Source: Nocardia fluminea
Lineage (GTDB): Bacteria; Actinomycetota; Actinomycetes; Mycobacteriales; Mycobacteriaceae
NCBI RefSeq assembly: GCF_002846365.1
Contig: NZ_PJMW01000001.1
Location: 124,001 to 188,000, forward strand
Reading direction: 5' to 3'
DNA: 64,000 bases
In this document: positions 27,392-36,606 of the stretch, in pieces
Layout: each line of letters opens with the position of its first letter
How positions within the stretch are numbered: position 1 is the first letter of the stretch
The notes under the pieces: model-generated
The model's input: only the letters and a program-made list of their open reading frames with translations
What the model was told of the DNA's origin: nothing
The model's database searches: none
Translations under genes and position numbers: made by a program

Positions 27392-29046
27392 CGACGGCGA
27401 CCTACTGGGCCACCATCGACCGATTCCGGGCTCTGGCCGACGCGGAACCCGACCGAAAGGCGGTCATCTATCCCGGTGGCACCGGTACCGACGGTCTGCC
27501 CGACTACCGCGACATCAGCTACCGCGAGCTCGATCGCTGGTCCGATGCCATCGCCGAACATCTCACCGAATCCGGGGTGGGCAGTGGCACCCGCACCATC
27601 GTGCTCGTACTGCCGAGCCCGGAGCTGTACGCGATCCTGTTCGCGCTGTTGAAGATCGGCGCGGTCCCGGTCGTCATCGATCCGGGCATGGGCGTCCGTC
27701 GCATGGTGCACTGTCTGCGCGCGGTCGAAGCGGAGGCGTTCATCGGGATCCCGCAGGCGCATGCCCTGCGGGTGATGTTCCGGCGTAGTTTTCGGCGTGT
27801 GCGCACCACTCTCACCGTTGGGCGCCGCTGGTTCTGGGGTGGTCCGACGCTGGATTCGTGGACGCGCACCCCGTCTGGCGCGTTGCCCGAGCGGGTGCCC
27901 GCCGATCCGGACGAGTTGCTGATCATCGGATTCACCACGGGCAGTACCGGTCCCGCCAAAGCCGTCGAACTGACCCACGGCAATCTCGCGGCGATGGTGG
28001 AGCAGGTGCATGCCGCCCGCGGGCACACCCCACCGGGCACCTCTCTCGTGACGCTGCCGTTGGTCGGGGTGCTCGACCTGCTGCTGGGGTCGCGGTGCGT
28101 ACTACCACCGCTGATTCCGAGCAAGGTCGGGTCGACCGATCCGGCGCACGTGGTCGACGCGATCGGGCGTTTCGGCGTGCGCACCATGTTCGCCTCGCCC
28201 GCGGTCCTGATCCCACTGCTGGAACGGTTACGCGCGCATCCGGTCGACCTGCCGTCGCTGGGCAGCATCTTCTCCGGTGGCGCGCCTGTTCCGCACTGGT
28301 GCGTCGCCGGGTTGCGCGAGGTCTTGCGTCCCGACGCCGAGATCTACGCCGGATACGGCTCGACCGAGGCGCTGCCCATGTCGACGATCGAATCACGGGA
28401 ATTGCTCGCCGGTCTCGTCGAACGTGCCAAGAGCGGCGAGGGCACCTGTATCGGCCGACCCACCGACCGCGTGCGGGTCCGGCTGCTCGCCGTCACCGAT
28501 GATCCCGTCGCGACCTGGGACGACACCGAAGAACTCGGGGTGGGCGAGATCGGCGAGATCGTGGTCGCCGGCCCGAACGTCAGTACGCGCTACTACTGGC
28601 CCGCGCAGGCCAACATCGCCGGCAAGATCACCGACGGTGAGCAGATCTGGCATCGCACCGGGGATCTGGGCTGGCTCGACGAGCAAGGCCGGATCTGGTT
28701 CTGTGGGCGCAAGAGTCAGCGGATCACGACCGCGCACGGCCCGATGTTCACCGTGCAGATCGAGCAGGTCTTCAACGCGGTCGCGGGCGTCGCGCGCACG
28801 GCGCTGGTCGGTGTCGGCGCCCCCGGCGCCCAGCGCCCGGTCCTGTGCGTGGAACTCGAACCCGGTGCGGACGCGGTGGCCGCGCTCACCCGTTTGCGCA
28901 CGCGCGCCGCCGGATTCGACACGCTCGCCCCGATCGCCGAATTCCTGGTGCACCCGCGCTTCCCTGTCGATATCCGGCACAACGCCAAGATCGGCCGCGA
29001 ACAACTCGCCCGCTGGGCCACGAAGAAACTGGACTCGCGACGATGA
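27388..29046 (+). CDS. nltC: Beta-lactone synthetase NltC (OleC-like ANL enzyme)
   Basis: The 552-residue adenylate-forming enzyme has the phosphate-loop motif IIGFTTGSTGPAKAVELTHG, the A5 region AGYGSTEALPMS, A7 WHRTGDLGWLD and the hinge FCGRKSQR. OleC/NltC enzymes activate a 2-alkyl-3-hydroxy acid with ATP and close it to a beta-lactone rather than forming a CoA thioester. The call as a beta-lactone synthetase rests on the operon partners as much as on the sequence, since the superfamily also contains acyl-CoA ligases. It overlaps nltB at its start and nltD at its end (four bases each). Confidence 0.86.
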   Translation: MTTATYWATIDRFRALADAEPDRKAVIYPGGTGTDGLPDYRDISYRELDRWSDAIAEHLTESGVGSGTRTIVLVLPSPELYAILFALLKIGAVPVVIDPGMGVRRMVHCLRAVEAEAFIGIPQAHALRVMFRRSFRRVRTTLTVGRRWFWGGPTLDSWTRTPSGALPERVPADPDELLIIGFTTGSTGPAKAVELTHGNLAAMVEQVHAARGHTPPGTSLVTLPLVGVLDLLLGSRCVLPPLIPSKVGSTDPAHVVDAIGRFGVRTMFASPAVLIPLLERLRAHPVDLPSLGSIFSGGAPVPHWCVAGLREVLRPDAEIYAGYGSTEALPMSTIESRELLAGLVERAKSGEGTCIGRPTDRVRVRLLAVTDDPVATWDDTEELGVGEIGEIVVAGPNVSTRYYWPAQANIAGKITDGEQIWHRTGDLGWLDEQGRIWFCGRKSQRITTAHGPMFTVQIEQVFNAVAGVARTALVGVGAPGAQRPVLCVELEPGADAVAALTRLRTRAAGFDTLAPIAEFLVHPRFPVDIRHNAKIGREQLARWATKKLDSRR

Positions 29047-30086
29047 AGATCCTGGTCACCGGCGCGTCCGGATTCCTCGGCGGCGCGATCGTGCGGGCGC
29101 TGGTCGCGCAGGGCACCCACGAGGTGTCGATCCTGGTGCGGCGCACCAGTGTTCTCGACGATCTCGGCCCCGCGGTGGAGCGCGTGACGCTCGTCTACGG
29201 CGACCTCGCCGACGCGGCATCACTGAGCAGGGCCACCAGCGGCATGGACGCGGTGATCCACAGCGCCGCCCGGGTCGACGAACGCGGCACCAGGGACCGC
29301 TTCTGGACCGAGAACGTGCGAGCCACCGAATTACTTCTCGATGCGGCGCGACGCGGCGGGGCGGGGCGGTTCGTCTTCATCTCGAGTCCGAGCGCCCTGA
29401 TGGAGCGAGACGGTGGCGATCAGGTCGAGGTGAACGAGTCGCTGCCCTATCCGCGCCGCTACCTCAATCACTACTCCGAAACCAAGGCCGCGGCCGAGCG
29501 CGCCGTACTCGCCGCTGACACACCGAGATTCACGACCGTGGCGCTGCGACCGCGCGCGATCTGGGGCGCCGGCGACCGATCGGGGCCGATCGTCCGGTTG
29601 CTCGACCGGACGGCCACGGGCGCGCTGCCCGACCTGTCCTACGGTCGCACCGTCGAGGCTTCCCTGTGTCACGTGGACAATATCGTGCACGCCTGTCTCC
29701 TGGCCTTGCGCTCGGACACGGTGGGCGGCAAGGCGTATTTCATCGCCGACGCCGAGAAAACCGATGTCTGGGGATTTCTCGGCGAGGTCGCCACGCGGCT
29801 GGGGTTGCCGGCACCGACGCGGCGACCGAACCCGCGCATGCTCGCCGCGGTCGTCGCGACCATCGAAACGATCTGGCGGATACCGGCGGTGGCGAATCGC
29901 TGGTCGCCTCCGCTCTCGCGCTACGCCGTCGCGCTGATGACACGCACCGCCACCTACGACACCGGTGCGGCGCGCCGCGATCTCGGCTACGCGCCGGTGA
30001 TGGATCGCGATACCGGTCTCGCCCGATTCCTGGCATGGCTCGACGAGCAGGGCGGCATCGGCACACTCGCCGCCGACCTTCGATAG
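29043..30086 (+). CDS. nltD: NltD, OleD-like NADPH-dependent 2-alkyl-3-ketoacid reductase
   Basis: The 347-residue extended short-chain dehydrogenase has the Rossmann motif TGASGFLGGAI near the N-terminus and the YxxxK pair Y144/K148 in HYSETKAAAE. It resembles 3-beta-HSD/OleD reductases. It should reduce the beta-keto acid made by NltA/NltB to the hydroxy acid used by NltC. Its start overlaps the nltC stop. A further acyltransferase gene follows after 66 bases in the same direction and may be co-transcribed. Confidence 0.87.
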   Translation: MKILVTGASGFLGGAIVRALVAQGTHEVSILVRRTSVLDDLGPAVERVTLVYGDLADAASLSRATSGMDAVIHSAARVDERGTRDRFWTENVRATELLLDAARRGGAGRFVFISSPSALMERDGGDQVEVNESLPYPRRYLNHYSETKAAAERAVLAADTPRFTTVALRPRAIWGAGDRSGPIVRLLDRTATGALPDLSYGRTVEASLCHVDNIVHACLLALRSDTVGGKAYFIADAEKTDVWGFLGEVATRLGLPAPTRRPNPRMLAAVVATIETIWRIPAVANRWSPPLSRYAVALMTRTATYDTGAARRDLGYAPVMDRDTGLARFLAWLDEQGGIGTLAADLR

Positions 30087-30152
30087 CTCGCCAGCCACCA
30101 CTCACACCCTCAGCACGGCCCGCGCGGCACCGGCGACGACCAGGAGACAATC

Positions 30153-31355
30153 ATGAACGGCAGCAAGGCTTTCCGTCGTCGGGTGACGACCACCGAGCGG
30201 ATGTACTTCCCGATGCGCGAGCTGGCTCCGCCTTTTCTCATGCAGCTGGTAATTCCCGGTGAGGGCAACATCGACCCGGATGCATTGCGCTCAGCGGTAA
30301 CCACCGCCGCGGCGGTCACCCCCGGCGCCCGGCTGCGACGGCACGGCGACGAATGGGTCGAGGGCGACACCGATCCGGCCGTGCGCGTACTCGACCACCA
30401 GCTGAGCTACCCCGCGCTCGAGGCCGATGTCGTTGTCACCGGCGCGATCGGCCCGACCCCTGACGCCACTGTCGAGGTGTTGCTGCTCACCGGCGCGTCG
30501 ACCACGCTGATCTTCCGCGTCTTCCACGGCGTGATGGACGGCATGGGCATGGTGGTGTGGGCGCGGAATGTGCTGCGCGCGCTGCGCGGCGAGGATCCGA
30601 TCCCCCACCCCGATCCGATCGCCGACCAGGAACTCGTCGCGAAAGTCGGCACTCCCGGCAAACCGACGCCGATGGTGCCGCGCTACCGCACCGCCGTGGG
30701 ACGAGGCAGGCAGCACCGCGAGCTCGCACCCCATCTGCTCCGTCATCGCCGGATCGAGGGTGCCGGTCCTGGCGCGTTGGCCCGCGTCTGTGCCTTGCTG
30801 GCCGCCGAGACCCCCGGCACCTCGCGCATCATGATGCCCGTGGATCTGCGGCGCCACGACCCCTCCCTGCGCTCCACCGCCAACCTCGCGCTGCCGCTGT
30901 TCCTCGATATCGAACCCGGCCGGCACTGGACCGCGATCAAGGAACAGATCAAGGCGGGGCTGCACGAACGGCGCGAGCTGAGTCAGCTGGCCAGCACCCG
31001 CATCACCCTGGTCCCCGACCCGGTCAACCGGGCGGTGCTGCGCACCACGAACTGGCTCGGTGCCCGCCTGGGCCGCAACCTCGCCTCCGCCACCGTCTCC
31101 CACATGGGCCGCTTCACCACCGACGAACTCACGATTCCCGGATTCCGGCCGACCGGGCTGTTCGTCCTTCCCCAGCACAGCGTCGCCATGCCCTTGTTGT
31201 TCGGGCTGACCGAGTTCGACGGTCACACCGACCTGACCGTGTCGGCCCGCAACGGAGCCGGCATCGAGCCCCGGCTCGAAGCCCTGCTCGATCGCCTCGT
31301 CGCCATGCTCGAAGCCGACCTTCCCACCCCGAGCCCGGCGGACCAGCCGCAGTAG
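30153..31355 (+). CDS. Condensation-like acyltransferase downstream of nltD
   Basis: The 400-residue protein has the HxxxDG motif in FRVFHGVMDGMGM and a C-terminal floor-loop-like region (MGRFTTDELTIPGFRPTGLF). It is most like stand-alone PapA or alcohol acyltransferase enzymes and differs from both acyltransferase types in the cassettes. Position directly after nltD suggests that it transfers an acyl group to or from the lipid made by the nlt enzymes. The ATG is preceded by AGGAGA. The product is not known, and the link to nltABCD is inferred from position only. Confidence 0.75.
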   Translation: MNGSKAFRRRVTTTERMYFPMRELAPPFLMQLVIPGEGNIDPDALRSAVTTAAAVTPGARLRRHGDEWVEGDTDPAVRVLDHQLSYPALEADVVVTGAIGPTPDATVEVLLLTGASTTLIFRVFHGVMDGMGMVVWARNVLRALRGEDPIPHPDPIADQELVAKVGTPGKPTPMVPRYRTAVGRGRQHRELAPHLLRHRRIEGAGPGALARVCALLAAETPGTSRIMMPVDLRRHDPSLRSTANLALPLFLDIEPGRHWTAIKEQIKAGLHERRELSQLASTRITLVPDPVNRAVLRTTNWLGARLGRNLASATVSHMGRFTTDELTIPGFRPTGLFVLPQHSVAMPLLFGLTEFDGHTDLTVSARNGAGIEPRLEALLDRLVAMLEADLPTPSPADQPQ

Positions 31356-31406
31356 CCACCCGCGCGGGCCCAGCGAGCCGGCCGCGATCGCGTCTATCCT
31401 GGACCC

Positions 31407-31568
31407 GTGGGCATCATCGGTGAACTCTTCCCAGGCAAGAAGCTGCACAACGAAGGCAGCGGCGACTCCAACGGCCAACCCCACCTCGACTTGGACCTGG
31501 AAGCAGGCGTCATCCGCGTCTCCGGCGCCACGACCGCGCCCCCGACCGACGACGAACCCGACGCCTGA
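31407..31568 (+). CDS. Small protein, 53 residues, probably leaderless
   Basis: A GTG-started frame encodes GIIGELFPGKKLHNEGSGDS followed by an acidic, Pro/Asp-rich tail ending DDEPDA. TATCCT lies seven bases upstream of the GTG, fitting a -10 of a leaderless actinobacterial mRNA. Composition is acidic and soluble, and there is no membrane segment. I do not recognise a family. It is separate from the neighbouring acyltransferase by 51 bases. Confidence 0.5.
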   Translation: MGIIGELFPGKKLHNEGSGDSNGQPHLDLDLEAGVIRVSGATTAPPTDDEPDA

Positions 31569-31646
31569 CCTACCGCCGTCGACCCCAGCGGTCCGCACCG
31601 TGCCCGACGATGTCGACCGCACACCACGGACCGGCTCGCGAGGGCG

Positions 31647-31942
31647 CTAACCACCGAGAAAAGCTGTCCAGGCCGGCACCGAAGCGGCGAAAGCGGTCTC
31701 CCACTCCCGCCCTCGTTCCCGTGGGTCGTCGCGCGACCCCGAAGGCGGAACCACCTGCCGATTCGGTGTCCACGCGGCGATCAGATCCCACCACCGGCGC
31801 CCGACCGAGCGCCGGGGGTTGCCGCCCATCGCTACCGTCGCCATCACTGCGCCGAGGAAACGTCAACGGCCGGACGCACGCGTCGGTCACGGCCGGAGAC
31901 GGCCGCGTGCGCGCCCAGCGCGGCCCACGTCGCGAACCTCAT
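31647..31942 (-). pseudogene. Possible frameshifted small gene after cbs
   Basis: An ATG at 31942 overlaps the cbs stop as ATGA and opens MRFATWAALGAHAAV followed by basic residues, stopping after 32 codons. In another frame, from just before 31847 to 31647, a coding-like sequence continues: FLGAVMATVAMGGNPRR, RRWWDLIAAWTPNRQVV and a final ETAFAASVPAWTAFLGG. Joining the two needs a single indel around 31860-31875. I infer a decayed or mis-sequenced small membrane-associated gene of unknown family. A separate short gene from 31847 is an alternative. Confidence 0.3.
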
Positions 31943-33393
31943 GACGCGTCCGCGCGCACGACAGCGGCGACGAACGCAGCGGCGTCGACCCCACCGACCA
32001 CCTGACCTTCGTGCACGATCAGCACCTCACCGTGGTGCTCGGCCAACCGTGTCACCGCAGCCCCTACCGGCTCTGTCGTGCCGGCGAACGCCGGCGGCGG
32101 ATCGAGGTGCGCGCCGACCGGGTCCGCGTCCGGAGCGCCGACGAGCCGAGCCTGCGTCGCGGTGCCGAGCACCTCGGCGACCACGACCGGTCCCGCGCTC
32201 CGCCTGGCGAGAACAACCGGCAGCGACCGGCGCGAAGCGAGCTCCCCGCGCGCCGACGAGACGGTTGTGGTCGACGGGAGCAACCGCGCCTCGGCGAGCA
32301 CCGACGTACCCGCCCCGGCCGATCGGGCGCCGTCGGCGACACCGAACACCGCACCGACCGTCGGCTCACCGTGCGCCGCGAGCAAGGGGAACCCGTACTG
32401 CCCGAGCCAACCGTCGTCGAAGTACTTCGACAGATAGCCGCGTCCCGAGTCGGGCGCTGTCACCACCACCACGTCCTCGGGCCCGAGCACACGGGACACC
32501 CGCAGCGCCGCAGCGATCGCCGTGCCGGAGGAGCCACCCAGCAGCAGGCCCTCCTCTCGGGCCAACCGGTGCAGCACCCGCAGCGATTCCCCATCGGAGA
32601 TCCGCTCGATCCGGTCGATCACCTCGGGGTGGTACGACTGCGGCCATTCGTCGAACTCGGTGTCCGGATGCCGGTAGTGGCCCACCGACTCGACATACCA
32701 GGCACGGCCGTCACCGCCGCCATAGACCGATGTCTCGGGATCGGCGCCGACGACCTGGACCCGCCCACCCGAGACCTGCTTCAGGAATTCCCCTGTGCCA
32801 CTCACGGTTCCACCGGTGCCGATGCCCGCCACATAGTGGGTGACGGCGCCGCCGGTCTGCGCCCAGATCTCCGGACCGCTGGTCTCACGGTGGGCGGCGG
32901 GGTTGGCCGGGTTGTCGTACTGGCCCGCGAACCAGGCACCCGGGATCTCCTGCGCCAGCCGCAGCGCGACACTGCGCAGATGCTCGGGGTGCCCGACCGG
33001 ACGGCCGCCCGGTGTCACATGCACCTCGGCGCCGTACGCCCGCAGCAGCGCGATCTTGTCGCGGCTCGACTTGTCCGGCACGACCACCACCGTGCGATAA
33101 CCGCGTGCCGCCGCGATCGCAGCCAACCCGATGCCGGTATTGCCGGAAGTCGCTTCCACCACGACCCCACCGGGCCCCAGCTCCCCCGCGGCCTCGGCGG
33201 CGTCGAGCATGAACAGCGCCACTCGATCCTTCACGCTCCCCGCGGGATTGAGATATTCGAGCTTCACGTACACCGTGGCGGCGATGTCGTCGGTGACCCG
33301 GTTCAACCGGACCAGCGGGGTGCGCCCGACGGCCTGGTCGATGGAGTCGAACACCGTGGCGGTGCGCTCGGTGTGCTCGATGTCGATGCTCAT
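31939..33393 (-). CDS. cbs: Cystathionine beta-synthase / cysteine synthase-like PLP enzyme with C-terminal CBS-type region
   Basis: The 484-residue protein has the fold-type II PLP domain: TPLVRLNRVTDDI, the Schiff-base lysine in NPAGSVKDRVALF, the SGNTG loop (EATSGNTGIGLA) and the glycine-rich GIGTGGTVSGTG. About 120 C-terminal residues look like a CBS-domain pair (EPVGAAVTRLAEHHGEVLIV). It probably joins serine or O-acetylserine with homocysteine or sulfide. AGGAAGG precedes the ATG. It is divergent from the IclR regulator of the sulfonate operon, so it belongs to a sulfur-assimilation block. Cysteine synthase activity cannot be excluded. Confidence 0.9.
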   Translation of the reverse strand: MSIDIEHTERTATVFDSIDQAVGRTPLVRLNRVTDDIAATVYVKLEYLNPAGSVKDRVALFMLDAAEAAGELGPGGVVVEATSGNTGIGLAAIAAARGYRTVVVVPDKSSRDKIALLRAYGAEVHVTPGGRPVGHPEHLRSVALRLAQEIPGAWFAGQYDNPANPAAHRETSGPEIWAQTGGAVTHYVAGIGTGGTVSGTGEFLKQVSGGRVQVVGADPETSVYGGGDGRAWYVESVGHYRHPDTEFDEWPQSYHPEVIDRIERISDGESLRVLHRLAREEGLLLGGSSGTAIAAALRVSRVLGPEDVVVVTAPDSGRGYLSKYFDDGWLGQYGFPLLAAHGEPTVGAVFGVADGARSAGAGTSVLAEARLLPSTTTVSSARGELASRRSLPVVLARRSAGPVVVAEVLGTATQARLVGAPDADPVGAHLDPPPAFAGTTEPVGAAVTRLAEHHGEVLIVHEGQVVGGVDAAAFVAAVVRADAS

Positions 33394-33600
33394 GCCGCCG
33401 ACCTTCCTGTGTCGCCGAGCGCCCACGGCTTCGCCGCGTGTAGATGTTCCAGATTCCCCGCGATCGCACGGCGGTGACAGGTTTGTTCTCACCCGGATTC
33501 GATCGACGTCTCGTGAATTATTCGCACCGGTGCGCCGAATCATTGCGCCTGGACAGCGCGATGGCGATAGTTCTCGCACGTCGTCGACCAGGAGGCCGCC

Positions 33601-34341
33601 ATGACCGCGACCGAACCACCACGTTCCGGTGCCCAAGCCGTCGACCGTGCCGTATACGTACTGAACTGCTTTCAGGGTGGCGATCCCGAATTGTCGCTGA
33701 GTGAATTGGCGCAGCGGGCCGGGCTCCCGGTGAGCACCACCTTCCGGCTGGCCCAGGCGCTGGTGCGCGGCAGGCTGCTCGAGCAGGACCCGGCGACCGA
33801 CCGCTACCGGATCGGGCACGGACTGGCGTGTCTGGCACGGCCCGCGCTGTCGCGGCTCGGGCTCGACGACGCGGCGCCGCACCTGTACGCGCTGGCCGCG
33901 GGCATCAAGATCACCGTCAGTCTCAGTGTCGCCGATGCCGACGAGGCGCTCACAGTATTCCAGGCCCGACCACCGATCCACTTCTGCCACAACCAGATTC
34001 CCCAGGAACGCAGGCCGTTGACCACCAGCGCCGTCGGCCACGCGCTACTCGCGCATGCCTCGGTGGGACTCGACCGCGGCAACAGCGAACTGTTCGACAC
34101 CATTCGTCGGCGCGGGTTCGCCATCGAGGAGATCGACAGCGACGAACCGATCCGCGCGATCGCCGTCCCCGTCCTCGGTCCGGATCGGCAGGTGTGGGGC
34201 GCGCTCGGCGTGCAGGCGCGCGCGGTCCGCCTCGACCGCGAGCTGGTTCGCGCCGTATTGCCCGCCATGCACCAGATCGCGGTGCGCATCGGCCCCTATT
34301 TCCATACCGCGGCCGCAGGTGAGGGATTCGACGCACCATGA
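33601..34341 (+). CDS. IclR-family transcriptional regulator
   Basis: The 246-residue protein has an N-terminal winged helix (AVDRAVYVLNCFQG, LSLSELAQRAGLPVSTTFRL) and a C-terminal effector domain with RPLTTSAVGHALLAHASV and the terminal AIAVPVLGPDRQVWGALGVQ. It is divergent from the cbs-like gene and upstream of the ssuABC operon, so it likely controls one or both. AGGAGGCCGCC precedes the ATG. The effector is unknown; a sulfonate, sulfur intermediate or related metabolite is a reasonable guess from context. Confidence 0.87.
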   Translation: MTATEPPRSGAQAVDRAVYVLNCFQGGDPELSLSELAQRAGLPVSTTFRLAQALVRGRLLEQDPATDRYRIGHGLACLARPALSRLGLDDAAPHLYALAAGIKITVSLSVADADEALTVFQARPPIHFCHNQIPQERRPLTTSAVGHALLAHASVGLDRGNSELFDTIRRRGFAIEEIDSDEPIRAIAVPVLGPDRQVWGALGVQARAVRLDRELVRAVLPAMHQIAVRIGPYFHTAAAGEGFDAP

Positions 34342-34443
34342 TTTTCACGATGTGGAAACAGTATTGCCGTGTCGTAATCTCTTGACGCACTATTGAATAC
34401 AGACGGCGTTCCCTTCGCCGATCCCGTTCACGAAAGTCTCCTC

Positions 34444-34521
34444 ATGATCGAATCCCCCGCGCTCGTCCGCCGCCGTACGGTGGACTTGATGCGCCTGTCC
34501 CCCGGATTCTGTCGCAGCTGA
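34444..34521 (+). CDS. Putative Cys-containing leader peptide upstream of ssuA
   Basis: A 25-residue open frame encodes MIESPALVRRRTVDLMRLS followed by PGFCRS. The R-R-x-V-D-L-x-R-[VL]-(x)n-C-R pattern matches the short putative leader peptides found upstream of many actinobacterial sulfur genes, where ribosome pausing at Cys codons is thought to sense cysteine. It ends 143 bases before the ssuA start, in the right orientation. The ribosome site is weak. The match is by motif only, but the position supports it. Confidence 0.7.
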   Translation: MIESPALVRRRTVDLMRLSPGFCRS

Positions 34522-34663
34522 AAACAGCGGCGACATTCCCCGTCGCCGATTTCCGCTTTCTCTCATACCCCGTTGATCCGCCTTTCGTGCGCGGATCGTC
34601 GTGGCGTGCGCCCGTGATGGCCCGCCGCGTGGTCCCGCACGCCGTAGAAAGAATTCGCGAACC

Positions 34664-35746
34664 ATGCTGTCCACTCCCTTCCGACGACGTCCGCTGCGTG
34701 CGCTCGCCGCCGCGCTCGTCGCACCCGCCGTCCTCGCGGTCGTCACCGCGTGCGGCGGCTCCGACGCGGTGACCACCGCCGACGGCAAGACCGTGCTGCG
34801 CTACCAGGGACAGACCGGACAGGTCACGCCGTACGAGCTCGCCGACAACCTGGGCTACTTCACCAAGATCAGCTTTCAGTGGGAGGGCGACACCACCAGT
34901 GGCCCGGCCAATATCCAGGCCGCCGCCACCAAGCAGGTCGAATTCGGGAGCGCGTTCAACGGCGCGGTGGTCAAGCTGGCCGCGGGTGGTGCGCCGGTAC
35001 AGGCGGTGCTGAGCTCCTACGGTTCCGACGCCAAGTCGTTCACCGGCTACTTCGTGCGCGACGACGCCGGCATCACCAATGCCCGTGACCTGATCGGCAA
35101 GAAGGTCGGTGTCAATACTCTCGGCGCGCACCACGAGTTCGTCACCCGCGAGTGGCTGCACCAGCAGGGTCTGAGCGAGGCCGAGATCAAGCAGGTCCAG
35201 TTGATCGTGGTGCCGCCGGTCAACACCGAGGAAGCGCTGCGGAGCGGGCAGATCGATGTCGGCGCGCTCAACAGCGTGTACCGCGAGACCGCGGTCGGGC
35301 GCGGAGGCCTGCACCCACTGTTCACCGACACCGGAATCTTCGGCGAATTCGACTACGGCACTTACGTTTTCCGCAAGGACTACATCGCCCAGAATCCCGA
35401 GGCGGTCAAGGACTTCGTGCAGGGCACCGCACGAGCGACCCGATGGCTGCAACTGACTCCGCGCGATGAGGTCGTCGCGAAGTTCACCGAGATCATCAAC
35501 AAGCGTGGACGCAACGAGAACCTCAAACTGCTCGACTACTGGCGCAGTCTCGGCATTCCGGTGCCCGGAGCGGTGATCGCGGACAAGGAGATCCAGATCT
35601 GGATCGACTGGCTCGAGCGCAACGGTGAGCTGCCCAAGGGCAAGATCGCCGCCGAGGACCTGTTCACCAACAAGGACAACCCCTACGCCAACGGCACCTA
35701 CCCGCCGGCCAGCGGCCCGACCGGAGAGGTGGTGGCCGCGAAATGA
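34664..35746 (+). CDS. ssuA: Sulfonate ABC transporter substrate-binding lipoprotein (SsuA-like)
   Basis: The 360-residue protein has a lipoprotein signal (AVLAVVTACGGS) and the NMT1/SsuA periplasmic-binding fold, with SGPANIQAAATKQVEFGSAF, DLIGKKVGVNTLGAHHEF and EEALRSGQIDVGALNSVY. It would bind an aliphatic sulfonate, taurine or similar ligand at the cell surface. The 3' end overlaps ssuB by four bases. The downstream monooxygenase and TauD-like dioxygenase support a sulfur-source role. The exact ligand is unknown. Confidence 0.87.
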   Translation: MLSTPFRRRPLRALAAALVAPAVLAVVTACGGSDAVTTADGKTVLRYQGQTGQVTPYELADNLGYFTKISFQWEGDTTSGPANIQAAATKQVEFGSAFNGAVVKLAAGGAPVQAVLSSYGSDAKSFTGYFVRDDAGITNARDLIGKKVGVNTLGAHHEFVTREWLHQQGLSEAEIKQVQLIVVPPVNTEEALRSGQIDVGALNSVYRETAVGRGGLHPLFTDTGIFGEFDYGTYVFRKDYIAQNPEAVKDFVQGTARATRWLQLTPRDEVVAKFTEIINKRGRNENLKLLDYWRSLGIPVPGAVIADKEIQIWIDWLERNGELPKGKIAAEDLFTNKDNPYANGTYPPASGPTGEVVAAK

Positions 35747-36606
35747 CCCGCACCCCAGCCAAACTCGCGTTGCGATCGGTGGGCAAGCAGTTCGCCGTGC
35801 GCGGCACCGACGAGAAGTTCACCGCGATCGACGACATCTCCATCGAGGTCGGCGCGGGCGAATTCCTCGTCCTGGTCGGACCCAGCGGTTCCGGCAAATC
35901 CACGCTGCTCGATCTGCTCGGCGGACTGAGCAAACCCAGCTCCGGACAGATCCTGCTCGACGGCGCCCCGATCACCGGTCCCGGACTCGACCGCGGTGTG
36001 GTGTTCCAGCAGTACGCGCTCCTGCCGTGGCGCACCGCCCGCGCCAATATCCAGTTCGGCCTCGAAGCCAAGGGCATCGCCCGCAAGGAACGCAAGGCGA
36101 TCGCCGAGCACTACCTGGAACTGGTCGGCCTGGCCGGCTTCGGTGACCGGTACCCGCACGAATTGTCCGGCGGCATGAAGCAGCGCGTGGCGATCGCCCG
36201 CAGCCTGGCCTTCGATCCCAAGGTACTGCTGATGGATGAACCGTTCGCGGCGCTCGATGCCCAGACCAGGGAGTCGCTGCAAGACGAACTCCTGCGGATC
36301 TGGCGCACGACCGGCAAGACGATCCTGTTCATCACCCACGGCATCGACGAGGCGGTGTACCTGGGCCAGCGCGTCGCGGTGCTCACCTCACGTCCCGGCC
36401 GGGTGAAGGCCGTGATCGATATCGACATCGACCGCACCGGCGATATCGATGTCCGTTCCAGCGAGCAGTTCCGCGACTATCGCCATCGGATCTGGACGGA
36501 ACTGCAAAGCGAGGTGAGCCGCGCCCAGCGCCTCGAACTCGCCGCCGACGACAACACGGCCGCCGCGACGGCCGTGTCCACCGACAGGAGTCCCGCCCAT
36601 GTCTAG
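35743..36606 (+). CDS. ssuB: Sulfonate ABC transporter ATPase (SsuB-like)
   Basis: The 287-residue ATPase has Walker A GPSGSGKSTLL, Q-loop FQQYALLPW, signature ELSGGMKQRVAIARS, Walker B VLLMDEPFAALD and H-loop THGIDEA. This is the nitrate/sulfonate/taurine importer type. The last eight bases overlap ssuC, so translation is coupled. It powers uptake with SsuA and SsuC. Confidence 0.93.
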   Translation: MTRTPAKLALRSVGKQFAVRGTDEKFTAIDDISIEVGAGEFLVLVGPSGSGKSTLLDLLGGLSKPSSGQILLDGAPITGPGLDRGVVFQQYALLPWRTARANIQFGLEAKGIARKERKAIAEHYLELVGLAGFGDRYPHELSGGMKQRVAIARSLAFDPKVLLMDEPFAALDAQTRESLQDELLRIWRTTGKTILFITHGIDEAVYLGQRVAVLTSRPGRVKAVIDIDIDRTGDIDVRSSEQFRDYRHRIWTELQSEVSRAQRLELAADDNTAAATAVSTDRSPAHV

